Shown here piece after piece: positions 16,876-27,669 of a stretch of 64,000 nucleotides of DNA. The notes under the pieces are model-generated. The model was not told the DNA's origin and did no database searches. It saw only the letters and a program-made list of their open reading frames with translations. This stretch comes from Mesorhizobium sp. (GTDB lineage: Bacteria > Pseudomonadota > Alphaproteobacteria > Rhizobiales > Rhizobiaceae): assembly GCA_004020545.1 (NCBI GenBank), contig SAQE01000007.1, forward strand, positions 62,001 through 126,000, written 5' to 3'. Each line of letters starts with the position of its first letter. Position 1 is the first letter of the stretch. The translations under genes were made by a program, and so were the position numbers.

Positions 16876-17112
16876 TCATACGCTGCCCGTTCTGGGCAAG
16901 GAGCGGGCATCAAGCTTAAGGCGTTCATAAAGAACGGCCTCATCGAACTCGCCGTCCGAGAACAGTGCCATTACGCTCACGCTCAGGCGCTCCGCCTGCA
17001 TGCTACTAACGGAGATACCTGCCTCGGCGCAGACACGATCAAAGACCTGCTTCAACAAAGCCAGGTCGCTGGGATAGGCAATGCCACTCATTGAGCTGGT
17101 GTTACTGACCAT
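16876..17112 (-). CDS. Small rhizobial conserved hypothetical protein
   Basis: A 78-residue protein. The start MVSNTSSMSG at 17112 is chosen because a strong GGGAGGA ribosome site lies just upstream. The core YPSDLALLKQVFDRVCAEAGISVSSMQAERLSVSVMALFSDGEFDEAVLYERLK resembles a common class of short rhizobial proteins with an FDxVCxExGI helix and an xLFxxGxxDE motif. No function is known. It is helical, soluble and has no signal peptide. Confidence 0.6.
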   Translation of the reverse strand: MVSNTSSMSGIAYPSDLALLKQVFDRVCAEAGISVSSMQAERLSVSVMALFSDGEFDEAVLYERLKLDARSLPRTGSV

Positions 17113-17410
17113 AGCTGTTCCTCCCATTAGGGCGGAAGGGTGGCCGTCGCTCAACGGCGATGCCACATGTAAATCGCCGATGGAAGCAGGCTACTCCGAT
17201 TCATGCGGAGAGTCTGGGAAAGGGCTGCTAGAGTTCTGCTCACCGAAGTCGCGCCTCCCGAGACAGAACCCAAGCAGCGATCCTTGGTCAATTCCAAGAT
17301 ATCAAGAGTTGGAAACGTACCAAACAGAGGATGGGGATGTTTGGTATTCAGTGAGGCGCTTTCTATGGACACGCTCAAGTGGCTTCTCAGCTGCTGAACT
17401 GCGGCATGCA

Positions 17411-19345
17411 CTAAATCGCCACCTGTGTTCCGATCTCGACGACGCGTCCGGTCGGGATCTGGAAATATTCCGTTGCGTCGGCCGCCGTGCGCGCCAGCCC
17501 GATGAACAGCTTGTCCTGCCAGACCGGCATGCCGGAATTGGGCGAGGCCTTGAGCGAGCGCCGCGACAGGAAGAAAGAGGTCGTCATGATGTCGAACTTC
17601 CAGCCCTGCTTGCGGCAGATCGCCAGCGCGCGCGGGATATTGGGCTGCTCCATATAGCCGAAGGTCAGCGTCACCCGCATGAACAGCTCGTTGATCGTTT
17701 CCATCTTGACCCGGTCACTGTCGGGCACGACGGGTTGTTGCGCCGTCACCACCGAGAGGATGACATTCTGTTCGTGCAGCACCTTGTAGTGCTTCAGGCT
17801 GTGCATCAACGCGGTCGGCGCGCTGGCGGGATCGCTGGTCAGGAACACGGCCGTACCGGACATCAGCTGCGGTTTCCTCTTCAACAGATTGCCTGCAAGG
17901 GAATCGAGCGGAATCTCGTTCCTGCGCGTCTTGTCGAATAGATACCTGGTGCCTCTTATCCAAGTCCACATGGTCATCACGATCACTGCGGCAATGGCAA
18001 GCGAGGCCCAGCCGCCTTCGAATACCTTGACGATGTTGGCTGCAAAGAAGCCGGTATCGATGAAGACGAACACCGCCATTAAGGCTATCGCGACGCCGAG
18101 CGGCCATTTCCAGATGCGCGTCATGACGACATAAAGCAGTATGTTCGTCACCAGCATGTTGCCTGTCACCGAAATGCCGTAGGCCGAGGCAAGCTTGCTG
18201 GATTCGCCAAAGCCGACCACCAGCAGCATCACCACGAGCGCCAGTAGCATGTTGACGCGCGGCATATAGATCTGGCCGGATTGTCTTTCCGACGTATGCA
18301 GGATTTCCAGGCGCGGCAGCATGTTGAGCTGCACTGCTTGCCTGGTCAGCGAGAAAGCGCCGGAGATCACCGCCTGGCTGGCGATCACGGTCGCCGCCGT
18401 CGCCAGCACCACCATCGGGATAAGCATCCGGCCTTCGTTCATCTCGAAGAAGGGATGACCGACGACACCGCCATTCGCCAGCACGAAGGCGCCTTGCCCG
18501 ACATAGTTGAGCAACAGGCAAGGAAACACGATGGCCAGCCAGGCAAGCACGATCGGCTTGCGCCCGAAATGGCCGAGGTCGGCATAGAGCGCCTCAGCGC
18601 CGGTGACGGCGAGAAAAACCGCACCAACCGTGACGAAGGCGACTTCGGGCGAGTTGATCAGGAATGACACGATATAATGCGGGCTGATTGCCAGCAGGAT
18701 TTCCGGGTCGTCCATGATGTGGTTGAGGCCGGAAAGGCCGATGGCCAGGAACCACAGCGCGGTAACGGGCCCGAACACCAATCCTACGCCGCCGGTGCCA
18801 AACCGCTGTACCGCAAACACGACCGCCAGAATGGCCAGTGTCAGCGGCACCACATAGGGCTGGAAGGTCGGCGTGACGACATTCATACCTTCGACCGCCG
18901 ACAGCACCGAGATCGCCGGCGTAATGACTGCGTCGCCGAAAAAAAGCGCCGCGCCGACAATGCCGATGCCGAGGATCACCGCCGAGCGCGTCGGGAAACT
19001 GTTGCGCGCCAGCGCCATCAGCGACAGCACCCCGCCCTCGCCGCGATTGTCGGCACGGAGCACGAACATGATGTATTTGATGGTGACGGTGATCGTCAGC
19101 GACCAGATGATCAGCGAGAGTACGCCGAGGATGTCGCCACGGTTGGCGACGTTGCCACCGGCCGATGCGTGCAACGCCTCTCGGAATGCATAGATCGGGC
19201 TGGTGCCGATATCGCCGTAAACCACGCCCAACGCGCCCAGCATCAGCACCTTGGTGCTGTGCTGCTCGACCTCAGAATGGCTCGATTGTTCGACAGGTTC
19301 TGCCTCGTTACCAGCATTGGTAAGGGCCATGGACGACACTCCCAT
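17411..19345 (-). CDS. kup: Kup-type low-affinity potassium transporter
   Basis: A 644-residue protein, the normal Kup length. A cytoplasmic N-terminus leads into [20 protein letters not shown], the signature of the KUP/HAK/KT family, followed by about 12 membrane segments (such as [18 protein letters not shown] and [32 protein letters not shown]). It ends with a cytoplasmic C-terminal domain of about 170 residues finishing [18 protein letters not shown]. It imports K+ with protons at the inner membrane. It lies alone, leftward, between the IS graveyard and the att-like core, so this is probably an accessory copy. The start could be MGVSSMALT or the internal MALTNAG. Confidence 0.95.
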   Translation of the reverse strand: MGVSSMALTNAGNEAEPVEQSSHSEVEQHSTKVLMLGALGVVYGDIGTSPIYAFREALHASAGGNVANRGDILGVLSLIIWSLTITVTIKYIMFVLRADNRGEGGVLSLMALARNSFPTRSAVILGIGIVGAALFFGDAVITPAISVLSAVEGMNVVTPTFQPYVVPLTLAILAVVFAVQRFGTGGVGLVFGPVTALWFLAIGLSGLNHIMDDPEILLAISPHYIVSFLINSPEVAFVTVGAVFLAVTGAEALYADLGHFGRKPIVLAWLAIVFPCLLLNYVGQGAFVLANGGVVGHPFFEMNEGRMLIPMVVLATAATVIASQAVISGAFSLTRQAVQLNMLPRLEILHTSERQSGQIYMPRVNMLLALVVMLLVVGFGESSKLASAYGISVTGNMLVTNILLYVVMTRIWKWPLGVAIALMAVFVFIDTGFFAANIVKVFEGGWASLAIAAVIVMTMWTWIRGTRYLFDKTRRNEIPLDSLAGNLLKRKPQLMSGTAVFLTSDPASAPTALMHSLKHYKVLHEQNVILSVVTAQQPVVPDSDRVKMETINELFMRVTLTFGYMEQPNIPRALAICRKQGWKFDIMTTSFFLSRRSLKASPNSGMPVWQDKLFIGLARTAADATEYFQIPTGRVVEIGTQVAI

Positions 19346-20559
19346 AAGCGGGCGGTGCTCTACGCTTGCTGCACTGCAATATCAAGTGCCGTCACGTAAT
19401 GTCTGCGTCTCGGTATTGCCTATCGCTCGTCGGCTTCGCAGACTCGTCAGCCCCGAAGCGGCTTGGGAATTTTTGCGAGACTACGCTGAAGCTCCGGGAG
19501 CAACGATGCCCCGAGCCAGTATCGGATTAGGTCGATGCTCGGGCGCGCGAGCTCAGATGCCGAGAGCTTAAATTAACGCTGTAGCCGTGTAACAGACTGT
19601 GTAACAAATGCCGCGAAAAGTTCAATATTTTCAAGGACGTAAGCGTCAAGTCGAAAGACGCTCTCGCCGCCATCTTCAAGTGGTAAGGGCGATCAGATCT
19701 CGGGGAAATTGGAGGCAGCAGCGGACCTGCGACTTGCTCAACGCTCCGCTTCTGAGATAAGGTTGGGATGCGATGGCATTGAGCGAATAGAGCGATTTCC
19801 GGGAACCGAACCAATCCACAGAAATATTTTGTTGGTATTTTTGTTGGCTATCCCTGCTCTTGTGTGGGCGTCAACTATTTGGAAACAAAGCCAGATTTCC
19901 TTCGCTTCGAATCCGCCTCTGGGCACCAACAACGTTAAGTTGTATCTTTTTGCCTCTTAAGTATCTGACTTTTCGTCATAAAATTTTCATACAACCATCG
20001 CGTTAATCGCAACCGCTCTCTCGGTGTTGGTATTTTTGATGGTATTCAGCCACCTGATGTATTTTGGTAATTTACTTGGATGAGCATCCAGATTCCCGAG
20101 CCAGGACCGCTTTGAACCGCGCTTGATGCACCTAGTTCGAATCCGGTAACCGGAATCGAACCGCCGCCAAACTCAAATTCTCCAGGATGGCGGAGATTGA
20201 CAGCCATGCCAGCGTTCTCACGCGACAACCGCTTATCGAAGACGAGGCCGAAATCCCGGACGAAATAGGTGGAGCGACAAAGACCTCTTGCCATTGCTAG
20301 GTTGAGGCGCGAAGTCGCAGGCGCGTCAACTTTGGGGCCGAGACTTGGCTGTCAGGCTTGGCTTCCAAAAAAGCTGAAAGCTGCCGTTCGTCTGTGCCCC
20401 CGCGATGCGTCCAGTTTTTTGTGTCTCGAAGTGCGCTACGCCGCTGCAGATCTTGGAAGGCGCCAGTCGCAATCGCGTCGTCATATCGTTCAGCGCGCGG
20501 CCCAGACGGACCTGAAGACGGTAACCGAGGACAGAGGAACAGCCCCTGTCCCGAAGGTC
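19346..20559. other. Long intergenic region containing the att-like core
   Basis: About 1.2 kb without a convincing gene. Several short open frames exist on both strands (for example leftward 20046-20294 and rightward 20269-20691), but none has a recognisable family, ribosome site or coding-like composition. The notable content is the tRNA-Phe 3'-end copy at 19906-19928. The stretch 19560-20060 is visibly more AT-rich than its surroundings, as expected at an element end. Confidence 0.5.
19906..19928 (+). other. attachment-site core: exact copy of the tRNA-Phe 3' end
   Basis: The 23 bases starting TTCGAATCC and ending GGGCACCA are identical to 49351-49373, the T-loop to CCA end of the intact tRNA-Phe gene, in the same orientation. 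The bases on either side differ (cgc/acaac here, tgg/tcccc there). Direct repeats of a tRNA 3' end are produced by integration of tyrosine-recombinase elements, and a matching P4-type integrase lies just after tRNA-Phe. This copy is therefore a likely attR or attL remnant. Confidence 0.8.
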
Positions 20560-21477
20560 TTACGGACGAACGCGAATGACGGTCTTCCCCGCGCGGCGCT
20601 CGCTCGAATTAAACGTAGCGACAGCATCATCGATGCTCGAGACCTTGCCGATGTTCGTCCGCAGCCGTCCGTCCCGGGCCCGCTGAACTAGCTCGGACAG
20701 TTGGGACCGATCCGCCTCGACGACGAAGTCGATCGTTAGGCCATCTGCTGGCCTCACCTGGGTAGGCCCGACAACGGTCACCAGCGTTCCTCCGGCCCGG
20801 ATCAGCGCTGCGGACCGCTTCTGGATATCGCCGCCGATGACATCGAATACCAGATCGACGCCACCGACGTCCTCCAGAGTATCGTTCCCGAGGTCGACGA
20901 ATTCATTTGCACCGAAATCGAGCGCCTTCTGGCGGTCGGCGGCGCGTCCGGTGCCGATGACATAGGCGCCGGCTTCCCGCGCGAGCTGCGTCACGGCCGA
21001 ACCGACGGCGCCGGCCGCGCCATGCGCCAGCACGCTCTGTCCTGCCTGAAGGCGGCCGTGCTGAAACAGGCCCTGCCATGCCGTGAGGCCCGAGATCGGC
21101 AGGCTGGCGCCCACCGCGAAGTCGACATCGCCAGGCAGCGGCGCGAGATTGCGTGCTTCCATGGCGACGTACTCCGCAAGCGTGCCGTCGCGATGCCAGT
21201 CCGACAAGCCGAACACCCGCTGACCGATTGACAGCCCCGTGGTGCCGTAGCCAAGCGCGGTGACCACTCCCGCCAATTCATGGCCGAGGATTGATGGCGT
21301 CCGGTCTCGAAAGGCCCGATCCGCCCAGGTCGAAGGCCACTCCAGTTCGGTGTTGACGAATCCCGCCGCATGAACCTGAACGACGACGTCGTTTATCGCT
21401 GCCTTGGGTTCGGGCCGCTTTACCAGTTCCATGCCGGCCGTTCCCGCAGTCTGGTCCGTTACAACTATTGCTTTCAT
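20560..21477 (-). CDS. Zinc-independent MDR family NADPH:quinone-type oxidoreductase
   Basis: A 305-residue medium-chain reductase: N-terminal GroES-like domain with ILGHELAGVVTALG and VFGLSDWHRDGTLAEYVAME, then the Rossmann domain with SVLAHGAAGAVGSAVTQLAREAGAYVIGTG (the AAGxVG nucleotide loop at about 155-165) and DVIGGD. The zinc-ligand Cys and the structural four-Cys cluster of true alcohol dehydrogenases are absent. It therefore fits the NADPH-dependent quinone/enone reductase branch. It is transcribed leftward; a 333-bp gap separates it from the AraC gene, which could regulate it. Confidence 0.88.
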   Translation of the reverse strand: MKAIVVTDQTAGTAGMELVKRPEPKAAINDVVVQVHAAGFVNTELEWPSTWADRAFRDRTPSILGHELAGVVTALGYGTTGLSIGQRVFGLSDWHRDGTLAEYVAMEARNLAPLPGDVDFAVGASLPISGLTAWQGLFQHGRLQAGQSVLAHGAAGAVGSAVTQLAREAGAYVIGTGRAADRQKALDFGANEFVDLGNDTLEDVGGVDLVFDVIGGDIQKRSAALIRAGGTLVTVVGPTQVRPADGLTIDFVVEADRSQLSELVQRARDGRLRTNIGKVSSIDDAVATFNSSERRAGKTVIRVRP

Positions 21478-21810
21478 GGGAATTGTCTCCTCAGTGATTT
21501 GTTAGTTCGAGGTTGCAGGCGGCGAAGGTCTTTTGAACCTCCTCGCGCGGTCGCCTATCGATTCGACGCCGTCTATGCTGAATTGCAGTTTGATGCCGAC
21601 GACATAACTAGCGGGCGCTTCAGAAGTCCGAAGCTCCGTCAAATCATGCGGCTGCGCTGGTTGCGGTTCGCTAAGTTCATTGGATGGCTCCTTATCAAGT
21701 GATTGCGGAAGCCAATTTACGGGCAAAACTGATAATTTCGAGACTAAATCAGCTCGATATAATGCGCGATAGGATCAAACTGCGCCTTTCTGGTTTTCGA
21801 GCCGCGCGTC
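21478..21810. other. Intergenic gap between MDR and AraC genes
   Basis: 333 bp with only short unconvincing open frames. It must hold the promoter of the leftward MDR gene. No clear terminator or RNA is visible. Confidence 0.4.
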
Positions 21811-22767
21811 TTAATCGGCCTTGTGCGCCAGTCGCCGCCATTCACCCGGCGTCATCCCCATCCTTTCGGTGAAGACATGCCGGAAGGCTGAAACGGATCG
21901 ATACCCAACGATCTCGGCCACGGCCTCAGTGCTGATCACAGGTTTCCTAAGCTCGTTGGCGGCCAGACTCATGCGCAGATCAGTCACGAAGTCGAGGGCA
22001 GAGCGGCCCAACTTGTCCTGAAATTGACGCATGAACGTAGCTCGTGACATGCCGCACAATGCGGCTAGTTCGGGCAGTTTCCAAGGCCGTGTCGGATTGG
22101 CCAACATCGCGGCCATGGCCGGGGCAAGGCGCGGATGGCCGGCTAAGGCCAACAAGCCCTCCGGGGCTTTCCCCGATTGGCTCGCCGCGCGCAGGACGAA
22201 TGCGAACAGGGCCGACGAAAGCGCGTTGAGAATGGCGCGTCCTCCGGCTCGATCGCCGGCTGACTCCATTCGCATCAGCCCGACCAGACTAGCCAGCTGG
22301 TGGAAAGCAGACTCAATCGCCTCTTCTGCGTGGCCCTCCATAGACCCCGCCACCAGGGTCGTAGGCAGGTAGTTGCGGATCAGCCGATCATGGGGCGACG
22401 CGACGAAGAACCGCCCGCACAGCAGATCCAGTTGCTCACACTGGCTGTCGTTCTTGCTCAGCATCCATCCTGCGGAACTCATGCTTTCGTGCGTCCGGAC
22501 TGGTGTTTGCCCGCTGCCATCATGCAGCACATGCGGCGCACCGTGAGGGAGCAGCACGATATCTCCGCTCACCAGCTCCCGCGCCGTTTTCGACTCCGGA
22601 TCATCGAGAATGGCCCGACCCTTGACTATAATGTGATAGGGGATCTCGTTTGCTGCCGCGCGGCTCCAGGCGATACGCCACGGCGCACCGTAGGCGCAGC
22701 GGACCTCGAGTTGGCCGGTAACAGTGATAATTTGAAAGAGATGGCTTAGCCAGTCCACTTCAGCCAT
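21811..22767 (-). CDS. AraC-family regulator with N-terminal cupin
   Basis: A 318-residue protein. Residues 1-190 form a cupin-like sensor (GDIVLLPHGAPHVLHDG, CEQLDLLCGRFFV) of the AraC_binding_2/cupin_6 type. Residues 210-315 hold the two helix-turn-helix units of AraC proteins: WKLPELAALCGMSRATFMRQFQDKLGRSALDFVTDLRMSLA and STEAVAEIVGYRSVSAFRHVFTERMGMTPGEWRR. Proteins of this shape usually activate adjacent oxidoreductase genes; the MDR gene downstream on the same strand is the obvious candidate target. Confidence 0.92.
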   Translation of the reverse strand: MAEVDWLSHLFQIITVTGQLEVRCAYGAPWRIAWSRAAANEIPYHIIVKGRAILDDPESKTARELVSGDIVLLPHGAPHVLHDGSGQTPVRTHESMSSAGWMLSKNDSQCEQLDLLCGRFFVASPHDRLIRNYLPTTLVAGSMEGHAEEAIESAFHQLASLVGLMRMESAGDRAGGRAILNALSSALFAFVLRAASQSGKAPEGLLALAGHPRLAPAMAAMLANPTRPWKLPELAALCGMSRATFMRQFQDKLGRSALDFVTDLRMSLAANELRKPVISTEAVAEIVGYRSVSAFRHVFTERMGMTPGEWRRLAHKAD

Positions 22768-22884
22768 TGGACCCCGAAAACCGGAAATGGTGAACCATCT
22801 TATCGCAAGGTGCGGTCTGCCACGAGGTGTTCTGTAAACGTTGTGAGGACCAGCAAAATGACTTGGGAAGCCAGGATCGAACCT

Positions 22885-24132
<1,248 letters not shown>

Positions 24133-24136
24133 CGGT

Positions 24137-24799
24137 TCAGGCCGCGATGGAGCCCTGCAGTTGCTTTAGCACCGGCAAAAGGTCGGCCGGGTCGGGTCTG
24201 CGTGTGTAGTCGGGACTGATTTCGGCGTAGGCGATGATGCCGTCCTGTCCGACCACAAAGCGAGCCGGCATCGGCAAAGTCCAGGAACGATCCTCGTTGA
24301 TCAGCGGCAGATCGACGCCGAAGCTGCGATACAAGTCGATCAGATCGTCGGGCAGGCGAAACCGCAGGCCGAAGGCATCGGCGACCTTGCCGTCGGGGTC
24401 GCTCAGCATCGGGAAATCTATCTGCTTGTCGCGCTTGGCCTTGCGGCCGTTCGCCAGCGACTGTGGCGAGATGGAAACCAGTTGGGCGCCCGTAGCCTGG
24501 ATTGCCGGCCAAGCTTCCTGCAAGGCGCCAAGCTCGATGTTGCAATAGGGGCACCAGACGCCGCGATAGAAACTGAGCACTAAGGGACCGCGGGTAAGCA
24601 GATCGTTGGATGCGACAGACCCGCCATCAGCCTCCGACAACGTGAATGCCGGGGCAACGGCGCCTGCCTTCAAGGCCTGGGCGACCTGACCCGACGCTAT
24701 GAGTTCGGCGGTCGCGCGGTGCATGATCTCGACCGCTTGCTTGGGGGCCTTGCCTTCAAAGTCGGCTTTGAAGGCGTCGAGCTTTTCCTGAAGAGACAT
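24137..24799 (-). CDS. Peroxiredoxin-like (AhpC/TSA) protein
   Basis: A 220-residue thioredoxin-fold protein from MSLQEKLDAFKADFEG. The active-site region is GPLVLSFYRGVWCPYCNIELGALQ, with a WCPYC pair in place of the usual single peroxidatic Cys (PTxxC), which is typical of the peroxiredoxin-like AhpC/TSA subgroup. Later segments VSISPQS, FPMLSDPDGKVADAFGLRF and PMPARFVVGQDGIIAYAEISPDY complete the fold. Role: thiol-dependent peroxide reduction in the cytoplasm, inferred from the family. The MFS gene follows it in the same direction, and the LysR gene at 24905 is divergent with a 105-bp shared promoter region. Confidence 0.88.
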   Translation of the reverse strand: MSLQEKLDAFKADFEGKAPKQAVEIMHRATAELIASGQVAQALKAGAVAPAFTLSEADGGSVASNDLLTRGPLVLSFYRGVWCPYCNIELGALQEAWPAIQATGAQLVSISPQSLANGRKAKRDKQIDFPMLSDPDGKVADAFGLRFRLPDDLIDLYRSFGVDLPLINEDRSWTLPMPARFVVGQDGIIAYAEISPDYTRRPDPADLLPVLKQLQGSIAA

Positions 24800-24904
24800 G
24801 AGACACTCCAAATCTTGACCGCATTGCTTGCGGCGGAATGTCCTCGCCTATTTCCAGAAGGAGGGGTAGCTTGCCAAAAAGCATAGCAATCATCCGGAAA
24901 ACGA

Positions 24905-25795
24905 ATGGCCGACAGGCTGCAGGAACTCGAGGTTTTCGTGCGGGTGGCCGAGCGGGGGAACCTTTCCCAGGTCGCCCGCGAGATCGGCCTTTCGCAGCCA
25001 TCGGTGTCGCGGATTCTGAACGATCTGGAGGCGCGCATCGGCGCTCGTCTTCTCATTCGCTCCAGCCGCAAGGTCGGGCTGACCGAGGCGGGGCAAGTCT
25101 ACCTCGACCAGATCCGACCGCTGCTAGCAGATCTCGGGGCGGCGGCCGACACCGCCGCAGGCAATGAGGAACTGCGCGGGATTCTGCGCGTCGAGCTGTC
25201 GGTCACATTCGCGGTGCGCGCGCTCATTCCTCGCCTGCCCAGCCTTCTCGCCGAGCATCCCAATCTCTCTGTCGAATTGATGATGGACGATCGTCGGCGC
25301 AGCCTTGTCGAGGAGGGCGCCGATGTCGCGATCCGGCTTGGCCTGCTCGACAATTCCAGCATGATGGCGCGCAAGGTCGGGCAGACGCCGAGGTTGCTCG
25401 TTGCCGCGCCGGACTACATTGCCCGGCACGGCCAGCCCAGCAGCCCCGCCGATCTGGCGCAGCACCAGGTGATCTTCGGGCCTTCCGATAGTTCCGGCGC
25501 TACGTTTCTTGAGCTGACCGATCCGCGGGTCAGCTTTGTCCTGCCCGAAAGCCCCCGTATCAGAGTCTCGAGTTCGGCCGGCGTCACGGCATGCGTTGTG
25601 GCCGGGCTTGGTGTGGCCTTCGGTTCCGGCTGGATGTTCAACGCAGAACTGCAGGATGGCCGCCTGCTCCGGCTGCTGCCGGACTATCCTCTGCCGACCA
25701 TACCCATCCATGCCCTGTTCCCAGCCGGGCGGCAGCCAAGCAAGCGGGCCCGGGGCTTCGCCGACTGGCTGAGCAAATCGCTCAGCTCATCATGA
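24905..25795 (+). CDS. LysR-family transcriptional regulator
   Basis: A 296-residue LysR protein: N-terminal winged helix RLQELEVFVRVAERGNLSQVAREIGLSQPSVSRILNDLEARIGARLLIRSSRKVGLTEAG, then a substrate-binding domain with ADVAIRLGLLDNSSMMARKVG. The sequence is of the CrgA/AaeR-like single-gene LysR type (LTEAGxxYxDxxRxxL). It is divergent from the peroxiredoxin-MFS pair, the classic LysR layout, and so most likely controls that operon and itself. Confidence 0.93.
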   Translation: MADRLQELEVFVRVAERGNLSQVAREIGLSQPSVSRILNDLEARIGARLLIRSSRKVGLTEAGQVYLDQIRPLLADLGAAADTAAGNEELRGILRVELSVTFAVRALIPRLPSLLAEHPNLSVELMMDDRRRSLVEEGADVAIRLGLLDNSSMMARKVGQTPRLLVAAPDYIARHGQPSSPADLAQHQVIFGPSDSSGATFLELTDPRVSFVLPESPRIRVSSSAGVTACVVAGLGVAFGSGWMFNAELQDGRLLRLLPDYPLPTIPIHALFPAGRQPSKRARGFADWLSKSLSSS

Positions 25796-25935
25796 CTCCA
25801 GGTTGTCAGAGTCGCCTTGGCGTCGCCGCCAGTCGCACCTATGGTCCGGGCCACTTTGCCGAAATCGTTCCATTGCGTTAATCTTCAAATATGCACCATC
25901 GCTGATAGACCATTTCGCTGAGGGGGCGAAAATTC

Positions 25936-26841
25936 ATGGAGATGCAGCAGGTCCGCTATTTTCTGGCCCTGTCGAACACGCTGAATTTCACGAGAGCGGC
26001 CGAGGAATGCAACGTCACCCAACCAGCTCTTACGCGCGCAATCAAGACGCTCGAAGAGGAATTGGGTGGGGAGCTTCTCCGGCGCGAGCGTCAGCACTCG
26101 CACCTCACGGAACTCGGGCGGCGCATGCTGCCGCTGCTGCAGCAGTGCTATGACGCGGCTACATCCGCCAAATCACTGGCCAAGGCGGTTCAAAGCAGCG
26201 ATGTGGCCCCTCTCAACGTGACGATCTCCAACAGCATCAACATTGCACTGCTGGTTTCGCCGTTCACGGAGCTCTTCCGGGCCTATCCCGGCGTCCACCT
26301 CAAGATCAACCGTGGCTCGCCGGCCGCCGTGGTCGATGCATTGAAAAGCGGTGACGTCGAGCTGGCTGTTGCCGGCCCGCTCGGACAGGCGTGGGATCGC
26401 CTGGACGTATGGCCGCTGTTTCAGGAAGGGATAGAACTCGCCGTAAATTCCGATCATCCGCTGGCCCGACGCAACGAAGCCGATGTCGCCTTGAACCAGC
26501 TGGCCGCCGAACCGGTTCTAAGCCGCATCGATTGGGAAACGAGCGAGGAACTGTCGCGCTCGCTGTCTGCCAAAGGCCTTACGCCTCGAACCGCGCACGA
26601 AGTCGAGACCGACCAGGACCTTCTCGCGCTGCTCGAGGCCAACGCCGGCGTTGGATTCGTCTCTCTGACCGCACCCCGGTCGCCGAACACGCGCCGGCTT
26701 AAGCTTCGCGATCTCGATGTTTCGCGGATCGTCTCCGTCTACGCGGTTGCCGGGCGGCACAGATCTCCGGTGGCCGCGACGCTGCTCAACCTGTTGAGGT
26801 CGACGGACTGGTCGCCCTTCGGCGTCAGCGAGCCCGCCTGA
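25936..26841 (+). CDS. LysR-family transcriptional regulator (paralogue group)
   Basis: A 301-residue LysR protein beginning MEMQQVRYFLALSNTLNFTRAAEECNVTQPALTRAIKTLEEELGGELLRRERQHSHLTELGRRM. Its DNA-binding domain closely matches those of the LysR genes at 32671 and 36156, so the three look like paralogues. The effector domain begins VTISNSINIALLVSPF and includes DVELAVAGPLG. Its 3' end overlaps the convergent peroxiredoxin-like gene by 17 bp. Confidence 0.93.
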   Translation: MEMQQVRYFLALSNTLNFTRAAEECNVTQPALTRAIKTLEEELGGELLRRERQHSHLTELGRRMLPLLQQCYDAATSAKSLAKAVQSSDVAPLNVTISNSINIALLVSPFTELFRAYPGVHLKINRGSPAAVVDALKSGDVELAVAGPLGQAWDRLDVWPLFQEGIELAVNSDHPLARRNEADVALNQLAAEPVLSRIDWETSEELSRSLSAKGLTPRTAHEVETDQDLLALLEANAGVGFVSLTAPRSPNTRRLKLRDLDVSRIVSVYAVAGRHRSPVAATLLNLLRSTDWSPFGVSEPA

Positions 26842-27529
26842 GCGCGGCGATCAGGTCGTCAATGTCCATGCGTCGGCGGTAATCGGGATCGACAAAGCGA
26901 TCCGTGATGACGCCATCCGTCCCAACGATAAAGGTCGCAGGGATCGGCAGGAACCAACTGGAGTTGCCCTGGTAGCTTGGGAGGTCGTAGGCAACGCCCA
27001 TCAACCGCTCCATCTCGGCCCCGATCCAAATCGCCAGGTTGAGGGACAGTGCGTAGCCATTGTCCATATCGGTCAGGAAGGGGAAACTTGCGCCTACCGC
27101 GGCCTTCATGGCCCTGGAGAACTTGCCTCGCTCAGGCATGATTGCCACGATTTGCCCGCCCAACGCCGCGATCTCCTGCTGGACTTCGACGATGCCGATC
27201 GCGTTCAAACGGCAGTACGGGCACCAATGCCCGCGCTGGAAGGTGACCACAGCGGGCCCCTGGAGCAAAATGTCAGCCAGGCCAACCAGCCTGCCCTCGT
27301 CGTCCGGCAGCAGGAACGGCGGCATGACATCGCCCGGAGTTGGCGCCGCTGCTCCGGCGCCCTGTTTCTCCAGGCGTTTCACCAGGCGGTCTACCGCATC
27401 GGCGAAATTCGCGTCGATCCGTCGGACCGCCGCGGCAATCACCGCCAGCCGCTCGTTGAGAGGCGCATCAAGTTCGACGGCTGTCTGGACGGCCTGTTCA
27501 AATGTTATGGGCTGGTCGTCGGCGGCCAT
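26825..27529 (-). CDS. Peroxiredoxin-like (AhpC/TSA) protein, second copy
   Basis: A 234-residue protein read from MAADDQPITFEQ. Its active-site segment GPAVVTFQRGHWCPYCRLNAIGIVEVQQ and the later FPFLTDMDNGYALSLNL and PIPATFIVGTDGVITDRFVDPDY parallel the gene at 24137. Both carry the WCPYC motif, so they are paralogues of one peroxiredoxin-like subgroup. An upstream in-frame ATG (27625) adds 32 residues of non-family sequence and is rejected. It converges on and overlaps the preceding LysR gene. Confidence 0.88.
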   Translation of the reverse strand: MAADDQPITFEQAVQTAVELDAPLNERLAVIAAAVRRIDANFADAVDRLVKRLEKQGAGAAAPTPGDVMPPFLLPDDEGRLVGLADILLQGPAVVTFQRGHWCPYCRLNAIGIVEVQQEIAALGGQIVAIMPERGKFSRAMKAAVGASFPFLTDMDNGYALSLNLAIWIGAEMERLMGVAYDLPSYQGNSSWFLPIPATFIVGTDGVITDRFVDPDYRRRMDIDDLIAALRRAR

Positions 27530-27669
27530 TTCTGCACTTTCATCGATCTGACGCAGCCTATCATCGAAGCCCCCCGGCCACGGCCATGTTTTTCTTGCAT
27601 GGTTTTGATGCCTTGCGCGCATCAAAGCGGGCGAGGTTCGTATTCCGTTCGCCGCCAGACCTCAATTCG

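Noticed and set aside
16768-16920. Rightward frame VVLNDPVLYRHYGF... as a real gene end
   Set aside because: The competing leftward frame is equally plausible and neither has a start or family; left as an unrecognised fragment.
18677-19399. Long rightward open frame opposite kup
   Set aside because: It is the antisense shadow of a strongly conserved kup gene; high GC leaves the opposite frame open.
20046-20294. Leftward 82-codon open frame in the att-containing gap
   Set aside because: It has no family resemblance, no ribosome site and a composition unlike neighbouring genes; treated as non-coding.
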